DNA of 64,000 bases from Lachnospiraceae bacterium (GTDB taxonomy: Bacteria > Bacillota > Clostridia > Lachnospirales > Lachnospiraceae). This document shows, piece after piece, positions 34,670-44,812 of this stretch. The notes below the pieces were generated by a model. It searched no databases and was not told where the DNA came from. It saw only the letters and a program-made list of their open reading frames with translations. The stretch spans positions 1-64,000 of the forward strand of contig JAILIS010000034.1 of NCBI GenBank assembly GCA_024695145.1. Reading direction: 5' to 3'. The position numbers and the translations under genes were made by a program. The first letter of the stretch is position 1. The number at the start of each line of letters is the position of its first letter.

Positions 34670-36157
34670 CTAAAACTGGAAATACACAAACTGCTGCGCA
34701 TCAAACCCGAAACCGTACTCTCCGAACACAAAGATCGCGGCGATGAGGGCAATGATCACGAGCCACTCAAACCACACATTCTGTGTCAGAAGCCATTTAT
34801 CGATCATCATGTCCTTATTGTATCTGATCAGTTCCACGAGGAGCAGCACGACAAGGCTGACGATCAGAATGCTCATCTCTGTCCGTGACAGACCGAGTTC
34901 GTATACGGTCCCGTCAAAAAGTGCCCACGGATCCGGATTTGCAAATATCCTTTTTATATAGTTTGCTCCGTCAACAACAGACACCGCTCTGTAAAATATG
35001 ATCGCGAACACAAAGAGTATGTTCGTGACAATGACTTTGAGAAATGTCCAGCTGAAGCAGCCGGTGTTGATCTTAAGCTTTTCAGCCGTATCGGATCTTA
35101 TCTTCTGCGTCATGTCATTAAGGATCAGATACAGTCCGTTGATACCGCCCCAGATTATATAGCCCCAGGATGCTCCGTGCCAAAGGCCGCTGAGCAGGAA
35201 TACGATCATCAGATTGATCCGTTTTCTGCCCATACCCTTTCTGCTGCCCCCAAGCGGGATATACACATAATCACGGAACCATGTCGTAAGGGATATATGC
35301 CATCTTCTCCAGAATTCCTTCGTATCTCTTGCAAGTATCGGCGCATTGAAGTTCTCCATCAGGACAAAACCCATGATCCTGGCAGCGCCCATCGCGATGA
35401 GTGAATAGCTCAGAAAATCGCAGTACACCTGAGCTTCGAAACCGAACCCGGCAAGTATCAGTTCGGTACTCCCGTACATCCTGTAATCCGCAAAGACGTT
35501 GTTGACAAGTATCGCGGCTCTGTCCGCGATCACCATCTTCAAAAAGAATCCCCACACCATCAGTATGGCGCCGCTTGCGATCCTTCCGGCGTCCCAGACA
35601 TTTATTTTTGAGACATCACGTATCTGCGTAAGGAGACTTTTGGACCGTTCAATGGGGCCGGCTACAAGTTGCGGAAAAAAAGACACAAACAGCGCGTATT
35701 TTATAAGATTCTTTTCCGCCGCAATGTCACCCCTGTATACATCAATAAAGTATCCTATGGCTTGGAATGTGTAAAAAGAAATGCCGACCGGAAGCAGAAG
35801 GTCGATCCCGAATCCCGTCGGAGCCTGACCAAGCGCCTCGAGCAGACCGTCAACGGTCCTGATGGCAAAAGAAGCATATTTAAACACCGCCAGTATGCCG
35901 AGGTTTGAGCATATGCACAAAACACTGATGAGCTTTTTTATACCGGAACGGTCACTGTACTTTTCAAGAAGTATCGCACATCCGTAAGTGATGAGTGTGG
36001 ATGTGCCTATGAGAACGGCATATTTCGCATTCCAGCTCATATAGAAATAATAGCTGGAAACAAGGAGCCAGACGGCGCGGCATTTGCGGGGTATCACAAA
36101 ATAGGCTGCCACCACAACCGGAAAAAATATCATAAAACTGGTCGAATTAAACTGCAT
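34670..36157 (-). CDS. MBOAT family membrane O-acyltransferase
   Basis: The 495-residue protein has about eleven hydrophobic segments and resembles AlgI/DltB enzymes. Start at MQFNSTSFMIFF is the family-typical beginning; the frame extends ten codons upstream. FFPQLVAGPIERS near 180, KEFWRRWHISLTTWFRDYV near 295 and LSGLWHGASW near 337 (catalytic His) are diagnostic. It first takes the acyl chain across the membrane for the SGNH partner. Confidence 0.92.
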   Translation of the reverse strand: MQFNSTSFMIFFPVVVAAYFVIPRKCRAVWLLVSSYYFYMSWNAKYAVLIGTSTLITYGCAILLEKYSDRSGIKKLISVLCICSNLGILAVFKYASFAIRTVDGLLEALGQAPTGFGIDLLLPVGISFYTFQAIGYFIDVYRGDIAAEKNLIKYALFVSFFPQLVAGPIERSKSLLTQIRDVSKINVWDAGRIASGAILMVWGFFLKMVIADRAAILVNNVFADYRMYGSTELILAGFGFEAQVYCDFLSYSLIAMGAARIMGFVLMENFNAPILARDTKEFWRRWHISLTTWFRDYVYIPLGGSRKGMGRKRINLMIVFLLSGLWHGASWGYIIWGGINGLYLILNDMTQKIRSDTAEKLKINTGCFSWTFLKVIVTNILFVFAIIFYRAVSVVDGANYIKRIFANPDPWALFDGTVYELGLSRTEMSILIVSLVVLLLVELIRYNKDMMIDKWLLTQNVWFEWLVIIALIAAIFVFGEYGFGFDAQQFVYFQF

Positions 36158-36249
36158 CCTCTGACTCCGGGCCCGAAACAAAAGCAATTTCCAATGATTT
36201 TACTAATTTCATATGATAAATGAAAACAAGCGTATCTGTCTATAAAAAA

Positions 36250-36277
36250 TTGAATATTTGCCGTAAAGTGGTATAAT
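36250..36277 (+). promoter_or_regulatory. Promoter of the chemoreceptor gene
   Basis: TTGAAT at 36250-36255 and TATAAT at 36272-36277 are spaced by 16 bp, with TGG before the -10. The leader contains a TCCGA-CGCA-TCGGA hairpin (36285-36298). Confidence 0.7.
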
Positions 36278-36329
36278 TAACGCGTCCGACGCATCGGATG
36301 TGGTTATGATTCAGGCGGAGGAAACAACT

Positions 36330-38345
36330 ATGAAAACGTCTAAAAGGAAGTCGCTGAAGAAAACCCTTCTCAGCAGGATTATCATCTATGTCGCTATCAT
36401 GATCGTGATCATCACTCAGATCAGCATCAAGATCGCTGTTGACAACATCCAGTCTCTTACCAACCGTATCCTAGCAAGAGAATCAGTGACATATGCGGAA
36501 GAAGTCAATAACTGGTGGAGCAGCATAGAAGGAAGGGTAAGTCAGACAGCTGACGTTCTTCGGAACACACCCGATCTTTCCTATGATGATGCTCTTAATA
36601 TGCTTTTGGAACTGACAAAGCTCGATCCCGACTCTCAGGATATCTACATGGCTTACGGGGATACCTCAAAGTTCCTCGACGGTTCCGGCTGGGTTCCCGA
36701 TGAAACATTCGAGTTCACCGACAGGGCATGGTACAAGGGCGCGATCGACAAGAAAGGTGATATTTATTCATCCGAACCGTATCTGGATGCTTCTACCGGC
36801 AAGACCTGTCTTGCATGCTCGATCATGATAAAGGACAATACCGTTCTTTCAAGTGATATCAACTTTGACAAGGTGTCCGAGAAAGTCAGCGGTTTCAAGT
36901 CAATTTCCGATGAGGCAAAATACTATATCATCAACAAGGAGACGAAAGATATCCTTGTCAGCAACAATCCATCAAGTGTGGGACAGACACTCTCCGACAC
37001 TACCGATCCCGTTGCAAAGGGTCTTTCATCAATAATAGGTTCCATGAATACGAGCTCTTCCGCTGATGAGTCCAAAGTCGTTACCGCCGGTACCGATGCG
37101 GGTTCAATGATGTACACCGCGACCGATATCGAGGATACTTCATGGGTAGTTGTCAGTGCCGTTCCTTCAACGATACTGAGTAATACGATATGGAAGGTTA
37201 TGTTCTATACGTTTGCGAGCGCTATCATCCTCCTTGCGATCCTTTCGGCTCTCATGTACCACCTGATAAGCAGGGCCATCAATCCCGTTACTACAGTTAC
37301 GGAGCGCATTACGGACATCAGTAAGGGTGACTTTACTGTTACCATCGTACCTGAAGGAAACAACGAGATCACAACGCTTTCGGAGAGCCTGAACGACTAT
37401 ATCGAAAAGATGAGAACAACACTCAACAGCCTTTCGGATATCTCCGGTGACATGAACAGCAGAGCCGGCGAATGTTTTGATATTTCACATACCCTCTCCG
37501 ATGCGAACCGTAATCAGGGCGAATCCATAGAGAAACTGAACATGACTCTTACCGATATGAACAGTTCGATCGAAGATATCGCAAATGCGGCTTCCGAACT
37601 CGCCGCCACATCGGGCCAGCTCGCAAGAAATGCCGAAGATGTAAGAGCTCTTTGTGATGAAACGCTTGCCGCTTCAGGCAAAGGTAAGGATGAGATGGAC
37701 AGCATGACAAGGAATGTGTCCACTCTGAACACGACTATCAGCGAACTTACGGACCTTATCAGATCCACAGCAAGATCGATCGAAGAGATCACAGGCATAA
37801 CCGATACGATCAATGCCATTTCGGAGCAGACCAATCTTCTGTCGCTTAACGCTTCCATCGAAGCTGCAAGGGCCGGTGAGATGGGTAAAGGATTTGCGGT
37901 TGTCGCAACAGAGGTCGGAACACTTGCCAACCAGTCATCCGAAGCTACGGAGACCATTCGCAAGCTTATCGATGATGTTACAAAGAATATTGCGGATATA
38001 AACAGAAAAGCCGATACATGTGTCAAAGACATGGAAGCATGTATGGAAGGTGTTAACGGTGCCAACGAATCATTCGGCCTGATCTATACGGATGTTGCCA
38101 AGGCAACCGACGGTATCATCCAGATCGCCAACGGAATAGAGCGTATCAACGATGTTGCATCCAACAACGAAGCGACTACCAAGGAGCAGGCTTCAAACAT
38201 CACAGAAGTCCTCGGACTCAGCGATCTTATCGTTTCCGAGAGCAACAAGCTTCGTTCTGAGACGGACAACATCACCACTATCTCGGAAAACCTTAACCGC
38301 TATTCGGATGAGATCAATTCCGACCTGTCACAGTACACGGTCTGA
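36330..38345 (+). CDS. Methyl-accepting chemotaxis protein with double-cache-type sensor
   Basis: The 671-residue receptor starts at ATG 36330 after GGCGGAGGAAACAACT. A membrane helix (about 14-36), a dCACHE-like sensor ([21 protein letters not shown] near 130) and a second helix (about 285-312) come first. A HAMP domain and a long signalling coiled coil follow. The tip reads [20 protein letters not shown], the conserved CheA/CheW contact. No other chemotaxis gene is nearby. It converges with the PfkB gene with an 18-bp overlap. Confidence 0.93.
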   Translation: MKTSKRKSLKKTLLSRIIIYVAIMIVIITQISIKIAVDNIQSLTNRILARESVTYAEEVNNWWSSIEGRVSQTADVLRNTPDLSYDDALNMLLELTKLDPDSQDIYMAYGDTSKFLDGSGWVPDETFEFTDRAWYKGAIDKKGDIYSSEPYLDASTGKTCLACSIMIKDNTVLSSDINFDKVSEKVSGFKSISDEAKYYIINKETKDILVSNNPSSVGQTLSDTTDPVAKGLSSIIGSMNTSSSADESKVVTAGTDAGSMMYTATDIEDTSWVVVSAVPSTILSNTIWKVMFYTFASAIILLAILSALMYHLISRAINPVTTVTERITDISKGDFTVTIVPEGNNEITTLSESLNDYIEKMRTTLNSLSDISGDMNSRAGECFDISHTLSDANRNQGESIEKLNMTLTDMNSSIEDIANAASELAATSGQLARNAEDVRALCDETLAASGKGKDEMDSMTRNVSTLNTTISELTDLIRSTARSIEEITGITDTINAISEQTNLLSLNASIEAARAGEMGKGFAVVATEVGTLANQSSEATETIRKLIDDVTKNIADINRKADTCVKDMEACMEGVNGANESFGLIYTDVAKATDGIIQIANGIERINDVASNNEATTKEQASNITEVLGLSDLIVSESNKLRSETDNITTISENLNRYSDEINSDLSQYTV

Positions 38346-39323
38346 TATAAGATCTTCTATTTCAGCGGCTGTAGGCATTACCCGTAAAGCGCCCCTTCTT
38401 GTTGTTATGATAGAGGCGGCCGCATTGGCAAATGAGAGCATCTCGCGGAGGTTATCTTCCGCGAGATCTTTTATTCCCTTTTCGCAAATAAAGTGAAGTA
38501 TACATCCGTTAAAAGTATCACCGGCTCCGGTAGTCTCTATGGTATCGTTTGTCAGATACGGATCGCTTTTTGCCCATATATACTCCGCACGCGACGGATC
38601 TTTTCTATAAAATGCCATACTGCCGCACTTTCCGAGCGACAGAGTGATGAGCCCTATCCGGTATCTGTCGAATATCCACTCTATTCCCGCGGTATAGTCT
38701 TCTTCTCCGGTCAGCCACTGTATCTCATTATCCGATATCTTCAAAATATCACAGTATGAAAGTCCCGTAAGGACCTGCTTTCGCGCATCCTCCATGCTGT
38801 CCCACAGAGGCTCCCTGATATTCGGATCAAATGATATGAGCGCACCCGCATCCTTAGCGGTATCAAGTGCGAACAAAGTTGCCTCTCTTACCTGACTGTG
38901 CGTCATTGATAACGTCCCGAAATGAAATATCTTCGCGCTCTCTATCATATCTTTTCTTACTTCCGAGCGCTTCAGCATCATATCCGCACCGGGATTTCTG
39001 TAAAATGAAAAATCACGGTCTCCGCCCTCGAACGTCTTTACAAAAGCCAGTGTGGTGCGGACATCTTTGTCCGTGACAAGACCTTCCGCGGATATACCGA
39101 GTTCAGTCAGTACAGACCTCAGTTCATTTCCGAATATATCATCTCCGACCTTTCCGATAAATCCGACCTCATGACCGAGATTTTTCAGCATCGCCAGGAC
39201 ATTGCACGGCGCTCCTCCGGGGTTCGCCTCGTAAAGAACATTCCCCTGTCCGGACATCCCGTTATTTGTCATATCGATCAAAAGCTCTCCGAGCGCGACC
39301 ACATCATATTTATAATTCATCAC
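38328..39323 (-). CDS. PfkB family sugar kinase (fructokinase-like)
   Basis: The 331-residue product has the ribokinase fold. [20 protein letters not shown] near 31-50 is the N-terminal signature. [13 protein letters not shown] near 265 carries the catalytic Asp. Fructokinase is the closest group by impression. It overlaps the isomerase gene by 14 bp, so it should phosphorylate the ketose made by that enzyme. Confidence 0.88.
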   Translation of the reverse strand: MMNYKYDVVALGELLIDMTNNGMSGQGNVLYEANPGGAPCNVLAMLKNLGHEVGFIGKVGDDIFGNELRSVLTELGISAEGLVTDKDVRTTLAFVKTFEGGDRDFSFYRNPGADMMLKRSEVRKDMIESAKIFHFGTLSMTHSQVREATLFALDTAKDAGALISFDPNIREPLWDSMEDARKQVLTGLSYCDILKISDNEIQWLTGEEDYTAGIEWIFDRYRIGLITLSLGKCGSMAFYRKDPSRAEYIWAKSDPYLTNDTIETTGAGDTFNGCILHFICEKGIKDLAEDNLREMLSFANAAASIITTRRGALRVMPTAAEIEDLISDRVL

Positions 39324-40557
39324 ACATCCTCCCGCTCTTAACGGCTACAGCAACCGATATGCCGGGGTCTTTGACATACGGTATCAGTGTTGCCTGTACG
39401 GCATGATACAGGTCCGGTTTTCCGGGCCATACGGTAGAGGTCACATGATTTTTGCTGTCAAGCTGATGAAACCATGAGCCATTATCGTGATCGACAACAT
39501 ATCCGTCCAGATACTCCATGAACATGGCATAGTCGGACGCATATTTTGCATCTTTCGTTATCCTGTACAGGACCGCCGATGTATTGATCGCTTCGGCAAG
39601 TGTCCAGTGCATTCTGTCATGAACCACGCTCTTTCCCGTCCAGTCCGTGGTATAGCACAGGCCCGGAGCACCGTCGCAGGACCACGCGTCTTTAACCGCG
39701 CGCGCATACAGCTCTTTTGCCGCCGAAATATACTTTTCTGCCTCTTTACTGCCGGAGGCAAATGTGGAAAGTGTCCACTGTACTATCAGTCTTGCCCATT
39801 CGATCCCATGTCCGGGGGTTGCTCCGAACGGCTTGAACGGGTCATCGGGTCTGTCCTTGTTAAGATCAAGGCATGCCGACCAGCTGTCGGTAAAATGCTC
39901 GGGTATTCTCCAGCTGTTTTCTTCTGCCCAGCCGATCACACGCTCTATTATCCTTCCGGCTCTGATCCTGTATGTCTCGTCATGCGAAACATCACTTGCC
40001 GCAAGGAACGCCTCGACCGTATGCATGTTGGCGTTCAGTCCTCTGTACCCGGATAACTCCGTAAAATCGGTATTCCACGTATCTGCCGCAAGTCCTTCGG
40101 CTTCGTTCCAGAAATACCTGTCATAGACGCTCACGGCATCCTCATACAGTTCCCGGGCTCCGCTGATGCCGGCAAGCATTGCGGATGTCGCTGCCAGAAT
40201 GACGAATGCGTGTGCATAACACTGCTTATCGGGAAGGTATTTGCCGTCGGCACATATTCCCGCATACCATCCCCCGTTTTTGTCATCATGAAGTTCGCCC
40301 CGAAGCCCCTTTACGGCTGCCTCGGCCTTCTGCAAAGAGCCTTCGTATCCGAGCAGTGCTCCCATGCTGTAAACGTGAGCCATCCTCGATGTTATCCATG
40401 TCTCGCGCGGGCGGTCTTTACACGGAGTCCCGTCATCACCGAGATAATACGAACCTCCGCCCGGAGACGGAAAACGCTCCCCGAACCAGATAAGATCTTC
40501 TCTCAGTGATCTTTGAAAACCCCTGTTCTCTTTAGTGTCGATAATATACTTGTTCAT
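39310..40557 (-). CDS. AGE-family sugar isomerase/epimerase (YihS/mannose-isomerase-like)
   Basis: The 415-residue product has the (alpha/alpha)6 barrel of N-acylglucosamine 2-epimerases. ETWITSRMAHVYSMG near 52, GGWYAGI near 90 and YRGLNANMHTVEAF near 160 fit the aldose-ketose isomerase branch (mannose isomerase, YihS) better than the GlcNAc epimerases. So do FGATPGHGIEWARL near 238 and NGSWFHQLD near 360. Start at ATG 40557 is preferred to codons further upstream in the divergent region. Together with PfkB, it should convert an imported aldose to a ketose phosphate. The sugar, mannose or sulfoquinovose, cannot be told from sequence. Confidence 0.82.
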   Translation of the reverse strand: MNKYIIDTKENRGFQRSLREDLIWFGERFPSPGGGSYYLGDDGTPCKDRPRETWITSRMAHVYSMGALLGYEGSLQKAEAAVKGLRGELHDDKNGGWYAGICADGKYLPDKQCYAHAFVILAATSAMLAGISGARELYEDAVSVYDRYFWNEAEGLAADTWNTDFTELSGYRGLNANMHTVEAFLAASDVSHDETYRIRAGRIIERVIGWAEENSWRIPEHFTDSWSACLDLNKDRPDDPFKPFGATPGHGIEWARLIVQWTLSTFASGSKEAEKYISAAKELYARAVKDAWSCDGAPGLCYTTDWTGKSVVHDRMHWTLAEAINTSAVLYRITKDAKYASDYAMFMEYLDGYVVDHDNGSWFHQLDSKNHVTSTVWPGKPDLYHAVQATLIPYVKDPGISVAVAVKSGRMCDEL

Positions 40558-40635
40558 AGCTTTGAAAATGATAATAGCATCAAAAGTTATGATTATCAAG
40601 GGAATGAAGACCCGCAGGGACTGTATCGGTTTTCG

Positions 40636-40644
40636 TGGTATAAT
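40636..40644 (+). promoter_or_regulatory. Extended -10 promoter of tex
   Basis: TGGTATAAT with a perfect TATAAT (40639-40644) lies 42 bp before the tex ATG. No clear -35 is present. Confidence 0.5.
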
Positions 40645-40686
40645 ACAAAAGCATCGGCAGGAACATATTTAAGCGGAGGGCAGAAA

Positions 40687-42831
40687 ATGGATATTATATC
40701 GGTGATCGCTGAAGAGATCGCTGCAAGACCGTCGCAGGTAGGTGCGACAGTAAAACTGATCGACGAGGGAAATACCATCCCCTTTATCGCAAGATACAGA
40801 AAAGAAGCAACCGGAAGCCTTGACGATGAAAAACTTCGTCTGCTTTTTACAAAGCTTACATATCTTCGTGATCTCGAGGCACGCAAGCAGGAAGTGATCA
40901 CTCTCATAGATGAACAGGGAAAGCTGACTGAGGAATTACGCGCTTTCATTCTGGCCGCTGAAAAAAAAGTGATCGTCGAAGATCTGTACAGGCCCTATAA
41001 GCAAAAGAAAAAAACGCGGGCCGAGGCCGCAAGAAAACGCGGTCTGGCTCCTCTTGCGAAGTTCATCATAAGTCAAAATACCGACAGTCCTATTGAGGAA
41101 GAGGCAAAAAAATACGTAACCGGAAAAACAGAGTCCGAAAAGGAAGTCGCAGATACGGCTGCCGCAATAGCCGGGGCCGGCGATATCATAGCCGAGGAGA
41201 TATCGGATAATGCGACATACCGCGAATACATCCGCAGGATCACGAAAGATGAAGGAAAGCTTTGCTGCGTGGCAAAGGATCCCGAAGCGGAATCCGTCTA
41301 TCAGAACTATTATGAGTACGAAGAGAGGATCAGCCGGATCGCCGGCCACAGGATCCTTGCCATCAACCGCGGTGAAGCGGAAAAGTATCTTACCGTAACG
41401 GTAGATGCTCCCGTTGACAAGATCACTGCGTACCTGGAGAAACAGACACTTATATCGGATAATCCTTATACTACCCCGATCATCAAAGCGGCGATCGCCG
41501 ATTCATACAAAAGACTCATATCTCCCTCAATAGAGCGTGAGATCAGAAACATGTTAACCGATAAGGCGGAAGACGGTGCGATCGAGGTCTTCGGCAGGAA
41601 CTTAAAACAGCTCCTGATGCAGCCGCCCATCTCGGGGCAGACTGTCCTCGGCTGGGATCCCGCTTTTCGAACGGGTTGTAAGCTTGCAATCGTCGATCCG
41701 ACGGGGAAGGTCCTTGATACAAAAGTCATATACCCAACCGCCCCTCACAACAAGATCGAGGAGTCCAAGCAGATCCTCAAAGAACTCATTGAGAAGTACA
41801 ATGTCAGCCTTATCTCCATCGGCAACGGAACAGCCTCAAGGGAATCTGAGCAGATAGTCTCGGACCTCTTAAAAGAACTCCACAGCAGTGTCCGTTATAT
41901 GATCACCAACGAAGCCGGAGCCAGCGTTTATTCGGCCAGCAAACTTGCAAGTGAAGAGTTTCCGGAATTTGACGTAGGACAGCGGAGCGCCGCTTCAATA
42001 GCAAGGCGCGTACAGGATCCTCTGGCCGAGCTTGTAAAGATAGAGCCCCGCTCCATCGGGGTCGGTCAGTATCAGCATGATATGGATCAGAAGAAGCTTG
42101 CCGAAACACTTACGGGTGTAGTCGAAGGAGCTGTTAACAGTGTCGGCGTCGACCTTAACACTGCTTCGTTCTCTCTTCTGTCCTACATTTCCGGGATCAC
42201 TCCCGCCGTTGCAAAAAACATCGTCGCATACAGGGAGAAAAACGGAAGATTCTGCTCCCGTGGGGAGCTTCTGAAAGTTTCGAAACTCGGTCCAAAGGCA
42301 TATGAACAGTGTGCGGGTTTCTGCCGGATCACGGGAGGCGACGAACCTCTTGATGCCACTGCGGTCCACCCCGAATCATATAAACAGGCAAGAGCACTTC
42401 TTAAAAAGATCGGCTGCGGCATAAACGACGAAGAGGCCATACGGACATTTCGCAAAGGCCTCAAAGACCCCTCCGTCCTTGCATCCGAACTTGGCTGCGG
42501 ACAGATCACGCTCACCGACATCCTTGCCGAACTCGAGAAGCCCGCAAGAGATCCGAGAGACGAAATGCCCAAACCCGTTCTTCTGTCGGATGTACTGGAA
42601 ATGAAAGATTTAAAGCCCGGGATGAAACTCAAAGGCACAGTCAGAAACGTAGTTGATTTCGGTGCCTTTGTTGATATCGGTGTACACGAAGACGGGCTCG
42701 TACATATCTCAAAAATGGCCGACAGATTCATCCGGCATCCTTTGGAAGTCGTATCCGTCGGGGATGTTGTTGAAGTCACCGTACTTAACATCGATGAGAA
42801 AAAGGGCCGGATCAGTCTGTCCATGATCTGA
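40687..42831 (+). CDS. tex: Tex family RNA-binding transcription accessory protein
   Basis: The 714-residue product starts at ATG 40687 after GGAGGGCAGAAA. TIPFIARYRKEATGSLDDEKLR near 30-50 is the Tex N-terminus. The YqgF-like domain has GWDPAFRTGCKLAIVD near 325, followed by helix-hairpin-helix repeats (ITPAVAKNIVAYREKNG near 505) and an S1 domain with VDFGAFVDIGVHEDGLVHIS near 655. Tex binds nucleic acids and the transcription machinery; its exact role is unsettled. Confidence 0.95.
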   Translation: MDIISVIAEEIAARPSQVGATVKLIDEGNTIPFIARYRKEATGSLDDEKLRLLFTKLTYLRDLEARKQEVITLIDEQGKLTEELRAFILAAEKKVIVEDLYRPYKQKKKTRAEAARKRGLAPLAKFIISQNTDSPIEEEAKKYVTGKTESEKEVADTAAAIAGAGDIIAEEISDNATYREYIRRITKDEGKLCCVAKDPEAESVYQNYYEYEERISRIAGHRILAINRGEAEKYLTVTVDAPVDKITAYLEKQTLISDNPYTTPIIKAAIADSYKRLISPSIEREIRNMLTDKAEDGAIEVFGRNLKQLLMQPPISGQTVLGWDPAFRTGCKLAIVDPTGKVLDTKVIYPTAPHNKIEESKQILKELIEKYNVSLISIGNGTASRESEQIVSDLLKELHSSVRYMITNEAGASVYSASKLASEEFPEFDVGQRSAASIARRVQDPLAELVKIEPRSIGVGQYQHDMDQKKLAETLTGVVEGAVNSVGVDLNTASFSLLSYISGITPAVAKNIVAYREKNGRFCSRGELLKVSKLGPKAYEQCAGFCRITGGDEPLDATAVHPESYKQARALLKKIGCGINDEEAIRTFRKGLKDPSVLASELGCGQITLTDILAELEKPARDPRDEMPKPVLLSDVLEMKDLKPGMKLKGTVRNVVDFGAFVDIGVHEDGLVHISKMADRFIRHPLEVVSVGDVVEVTVLNIDEKKGRISLSMI

Positions 42832-42840
42832 TTTTCTGTG

Positions 42841-42869
42841 TTGACATATTTTAAGGATTGTATTATTAT
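42841..42869 (+). promoter_or_regulatory. Promoter of the GntR-ABC operon
   Basis: TTGACA at 42841-42846 and TATTAT at 42864-42869 are spaced by exactly 17 bp. Transcription should begin near 42876, inside the operator. Confidence 0.8.
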
Positions 42870-42871
42870 GC

Positions 42872-42897
42872 TATTGTATTAGTGTTCTAATACAATA
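42872..42897 (+). promoter_or_regulatory. Operator palindrome of the YtrA-type regulator
   Basis: TATTGTATTAG-TGTT-CTAATACAATA is a perfect 11-bp inverted repeat with a 4-nt centre. It overlaps the expected transcription start, so bound repressor would block the polymerase. The position directly before a GntR gene suggests autoregulation. Confidence 0.75.
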
Positions 42898-42932
42898 TAT
42901 CAATAGGGATCAGAATATATAAGGGAAGGAGA

Positions 42933-43295
42933 ATGGCAATGTCATGGAGTCTGGATTCTGACCGCCCGATCTTTGTGCAGATCATAGAACACATGGAATA
43001 TGACATAGTATCAGGTGCACTCGCTCCGGGAGCCAAGATCCCAAGTGTAAGGGAACTTGCATCCGAAGCTGCTGTCAATCCTAATACGATGCAACGGGCA
43101 CTGAGCGAAATGGAGAGACGCCGGCTGATGTACACGGAACGCACAAGCGGCCGATATGTAACGGATGATGAAAGCGTTATCGCCGAGCTCAAGAAAAACA
43201 TCGCAGCTGCCGCAGTTGACGGTTTTGTTGCGCAAATGAAGAAACTCGGGCTTGATAAAGAAGAGGTTTTGGATCTTTTAAGGGAAAACTATTAA
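42933..43295 (+). CDS. GntR family regulator, YtrA subfamily
   Basis: The 120-residue product is a winged-helix DNA-binding domain (IFVQIIEHMEYDIVSGAL, PSVRELASEAAVNPNTMQRAL, near 13-60). It has only a short C-terminal dimer helix and no ligand domain. This is the YtrA type, usually a repressor of adjoining ABC exporter genes and often induced by cell-wall stress. ATG 42933 follows GGGAAGGAGA at a short distance. It precedes the ATPase gene by 9 bp. Confidence 0.92.
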   Translation: MAMSWSLDSDRPIFVQIIEHMEYDIVSGALAPGAKIPSVRELASEAAVNPNTMQRALSEMERRRLMYTERTSGRYVTDDESVIAELKKNIAAAAVDGFVAQMKKLGLDKEEVLDLLRENY

Positions 43296-43304
43296 GGAGG
43301 AGTC

Positions 43305-44003
43305 ATGAGTTCATTACTACAGGTAAGTTCACTTACAAAGAAATACGGAAATTTCACCGCTCTTAACGATCTGAACTTCGAGCTTGAGAGCGGACATATC
43401 ACAGGTCTGTTAGGGCCTAACGGCAGCGGCAAGACAACGCTGATCAAGATCATCTGCGGTCTTCTGCAGCCCACCAAAGGTGTTGTCAGTGTAAACGGCA
43501 ACCCTGTCGGTGTAAACAGCAAGAAAGTAATATCATATCTGCCTGATACTACGTATCTGGGTAATTCCTCATCGGTAAAGGAGATCATTAACTACTTCTG
43601 TGATTTTTATGAGGATTTCGATATGCAGCGTGCATACGATATGCTTGCAACTCTCGGGATCAATCCGAATGCACGCCTTCGGACACTGTCCAAGGGAACA
43701 AAGGAAAAAGTTCAACTGATCCTTGTCATGAGCCGCAGGGCCGATCTGTATATTCTCGATGAGCCCATAGCCGGTGTCGATCCGGCGGCAAGAGACTATA
43801 TACTGAATACGATAATCTCTAATTATGATGAGAACGCCTCTATTCTCATATCCACCCATCTGATCTCGGATGTCGAGAATATCCTTGATGAGGTTATCTT
43901 CCTGCGACAGGGGAATATCGTCCGCCATAGTGCTGTCGATGATATCCGCAGTAATGAAGGCAAGTCTGTAGACGCTTTGTTCAGGGAGGTGTTCAAATGT
44001 TAG
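43305..44003 (+). CDS. ABC transporter ATP-binding protein
   Basis: The 232-residue ATPase has Walker A GPNGSGKTT near residue 37, a signature LSKGTKEK near 135 and Walker B LYILDEPIAGVDP near 154. It follows the GntR gene and precedes the permease with a 7-bp overlap. Such YtrB-like pairs are often exporters responding to peptide antibiotics; the substrate is not evident here. Confidence 0.92.
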   Translation: MSSLLQVSSLTKKYGNFTALNDLNFELESGHITGLLGPNGSGKTTLIKIICGLLQPTKGVVSVNGNPVGVNSKKVISYLPDTTYLGNSSSVKEIINYFCDFYEDFDMQRAYDMLATLGINPNARLRTLSKGTKEKVQLILVMSRRADLYILDEPIAGVDPAARDYILNTIISNYDENASILISTHLISDVENILDEVIFLRQGNIVRHSAVDDIRSNEGKSVDALFREVFKC

Positions 44004-44812
44004 GGAAACTTTTAAAACATGATTTTATTGCGACCTGGAAAGTGATGGTCTGCATCGATGTACTGCTGGTCGTATTGGGGGTCCTGACAGCTCTTGTGAT
44101 ACGGACCATTCCTCATGTTGATGATTCATTCGGTATGAGTATGTTCATGTTTTCATTTGTCGGGGTCTTCTATATCGGGATCATAGCTGCCAATATTGTC
44201 TCTCTTATATATCTTGTGATGCGCTATTATAAAAATCTGTACACGTCCGAAGGCTACCTTACTTTTACGCTGCCGGTCAAAACGGATATGATCATCCACT
44301 CAAAAGTAATAACCGGATCCGTGTGGATGTTTCTGTCATACCTGTTTACACTTATATCCATTCTCATCGCGGGCGCGGGTTTTTTCAGTACTGTTGACGT
44401 GAGCCGCGAAAAGCTTCACGAAGCCATGATGGAAATGTTTGATTTCCTCGGATTTGGCGACCCCGTATTTGTGGCGACCTTACTGTTTACGATCCTTATC
44501 ACCCCGGTCGCCGCTGTGGTGTGTATGTATTTTTGCGTCAGCATCGGACAGCTCTGGCAGAATCATAAGGTCCTCGGAAGCGTCTTGTGTATCATAGGCC
44601 TTTACATGTTCAATCAGGTCGTGTCACAGCTTGTATTCATAGTATCGGGATTCTGGAATATAATGTCCCAGACGGGTGCGGATATCGATGCATCCTTCGC
44701 GCTCCTCTACAGAAATATCCTGTTGCTGCTCAGTATAGTAACATTTATCCAGGCTGTGATCTTCTATGTTGTGTGCATCATCATAGCCAGAAAGAAGATC
44801 AATCTGGATTGA
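43997..44812 (+). CDS. ABC transporter permease
   Basis: The 271-residue membrane protein has six hydrophobic segments and pairs with the ATPase. The start overlaps the ATPase gene by 7 bp. The segment YKNLYTSEGYLTFTLPVK near 77 is common in this permease group of Lachnospiraceae-like genomes. It converges with the radical SAM gene by a 14-bp overlap. Confidence 0.85.
   Translation: MLGKLLKHDFIATWKVMVCIDVLLVVLGVLTALVIRTIPHVDDSFGMSMFMFSFVGVFYIGIIAANIVSLIYLVMRYYKNLYTSEGYLTFTLPVKTDMIIHSKVITGSVWMFLSYLFTLISILIAGAGFFSTVDVSREKLHEAMMEMFDFLGFGDPVFVATLLFTILITPVAAVVCMYFCVSIGQLWQNHKVLGSVLCIIGLYMFNQVVSQLVFIVSGFWNIMSQTGADIDASFALLYRNILLLLSIVTFIQAVIFYVVCIIIARKKINLD

Noticed and set aside
42841..42932. Terminator for tex in the tex-GntR gap
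   Set aside because: The only strong hairpin is the operator palindrome; it has no T run and is placed at the promoter start.
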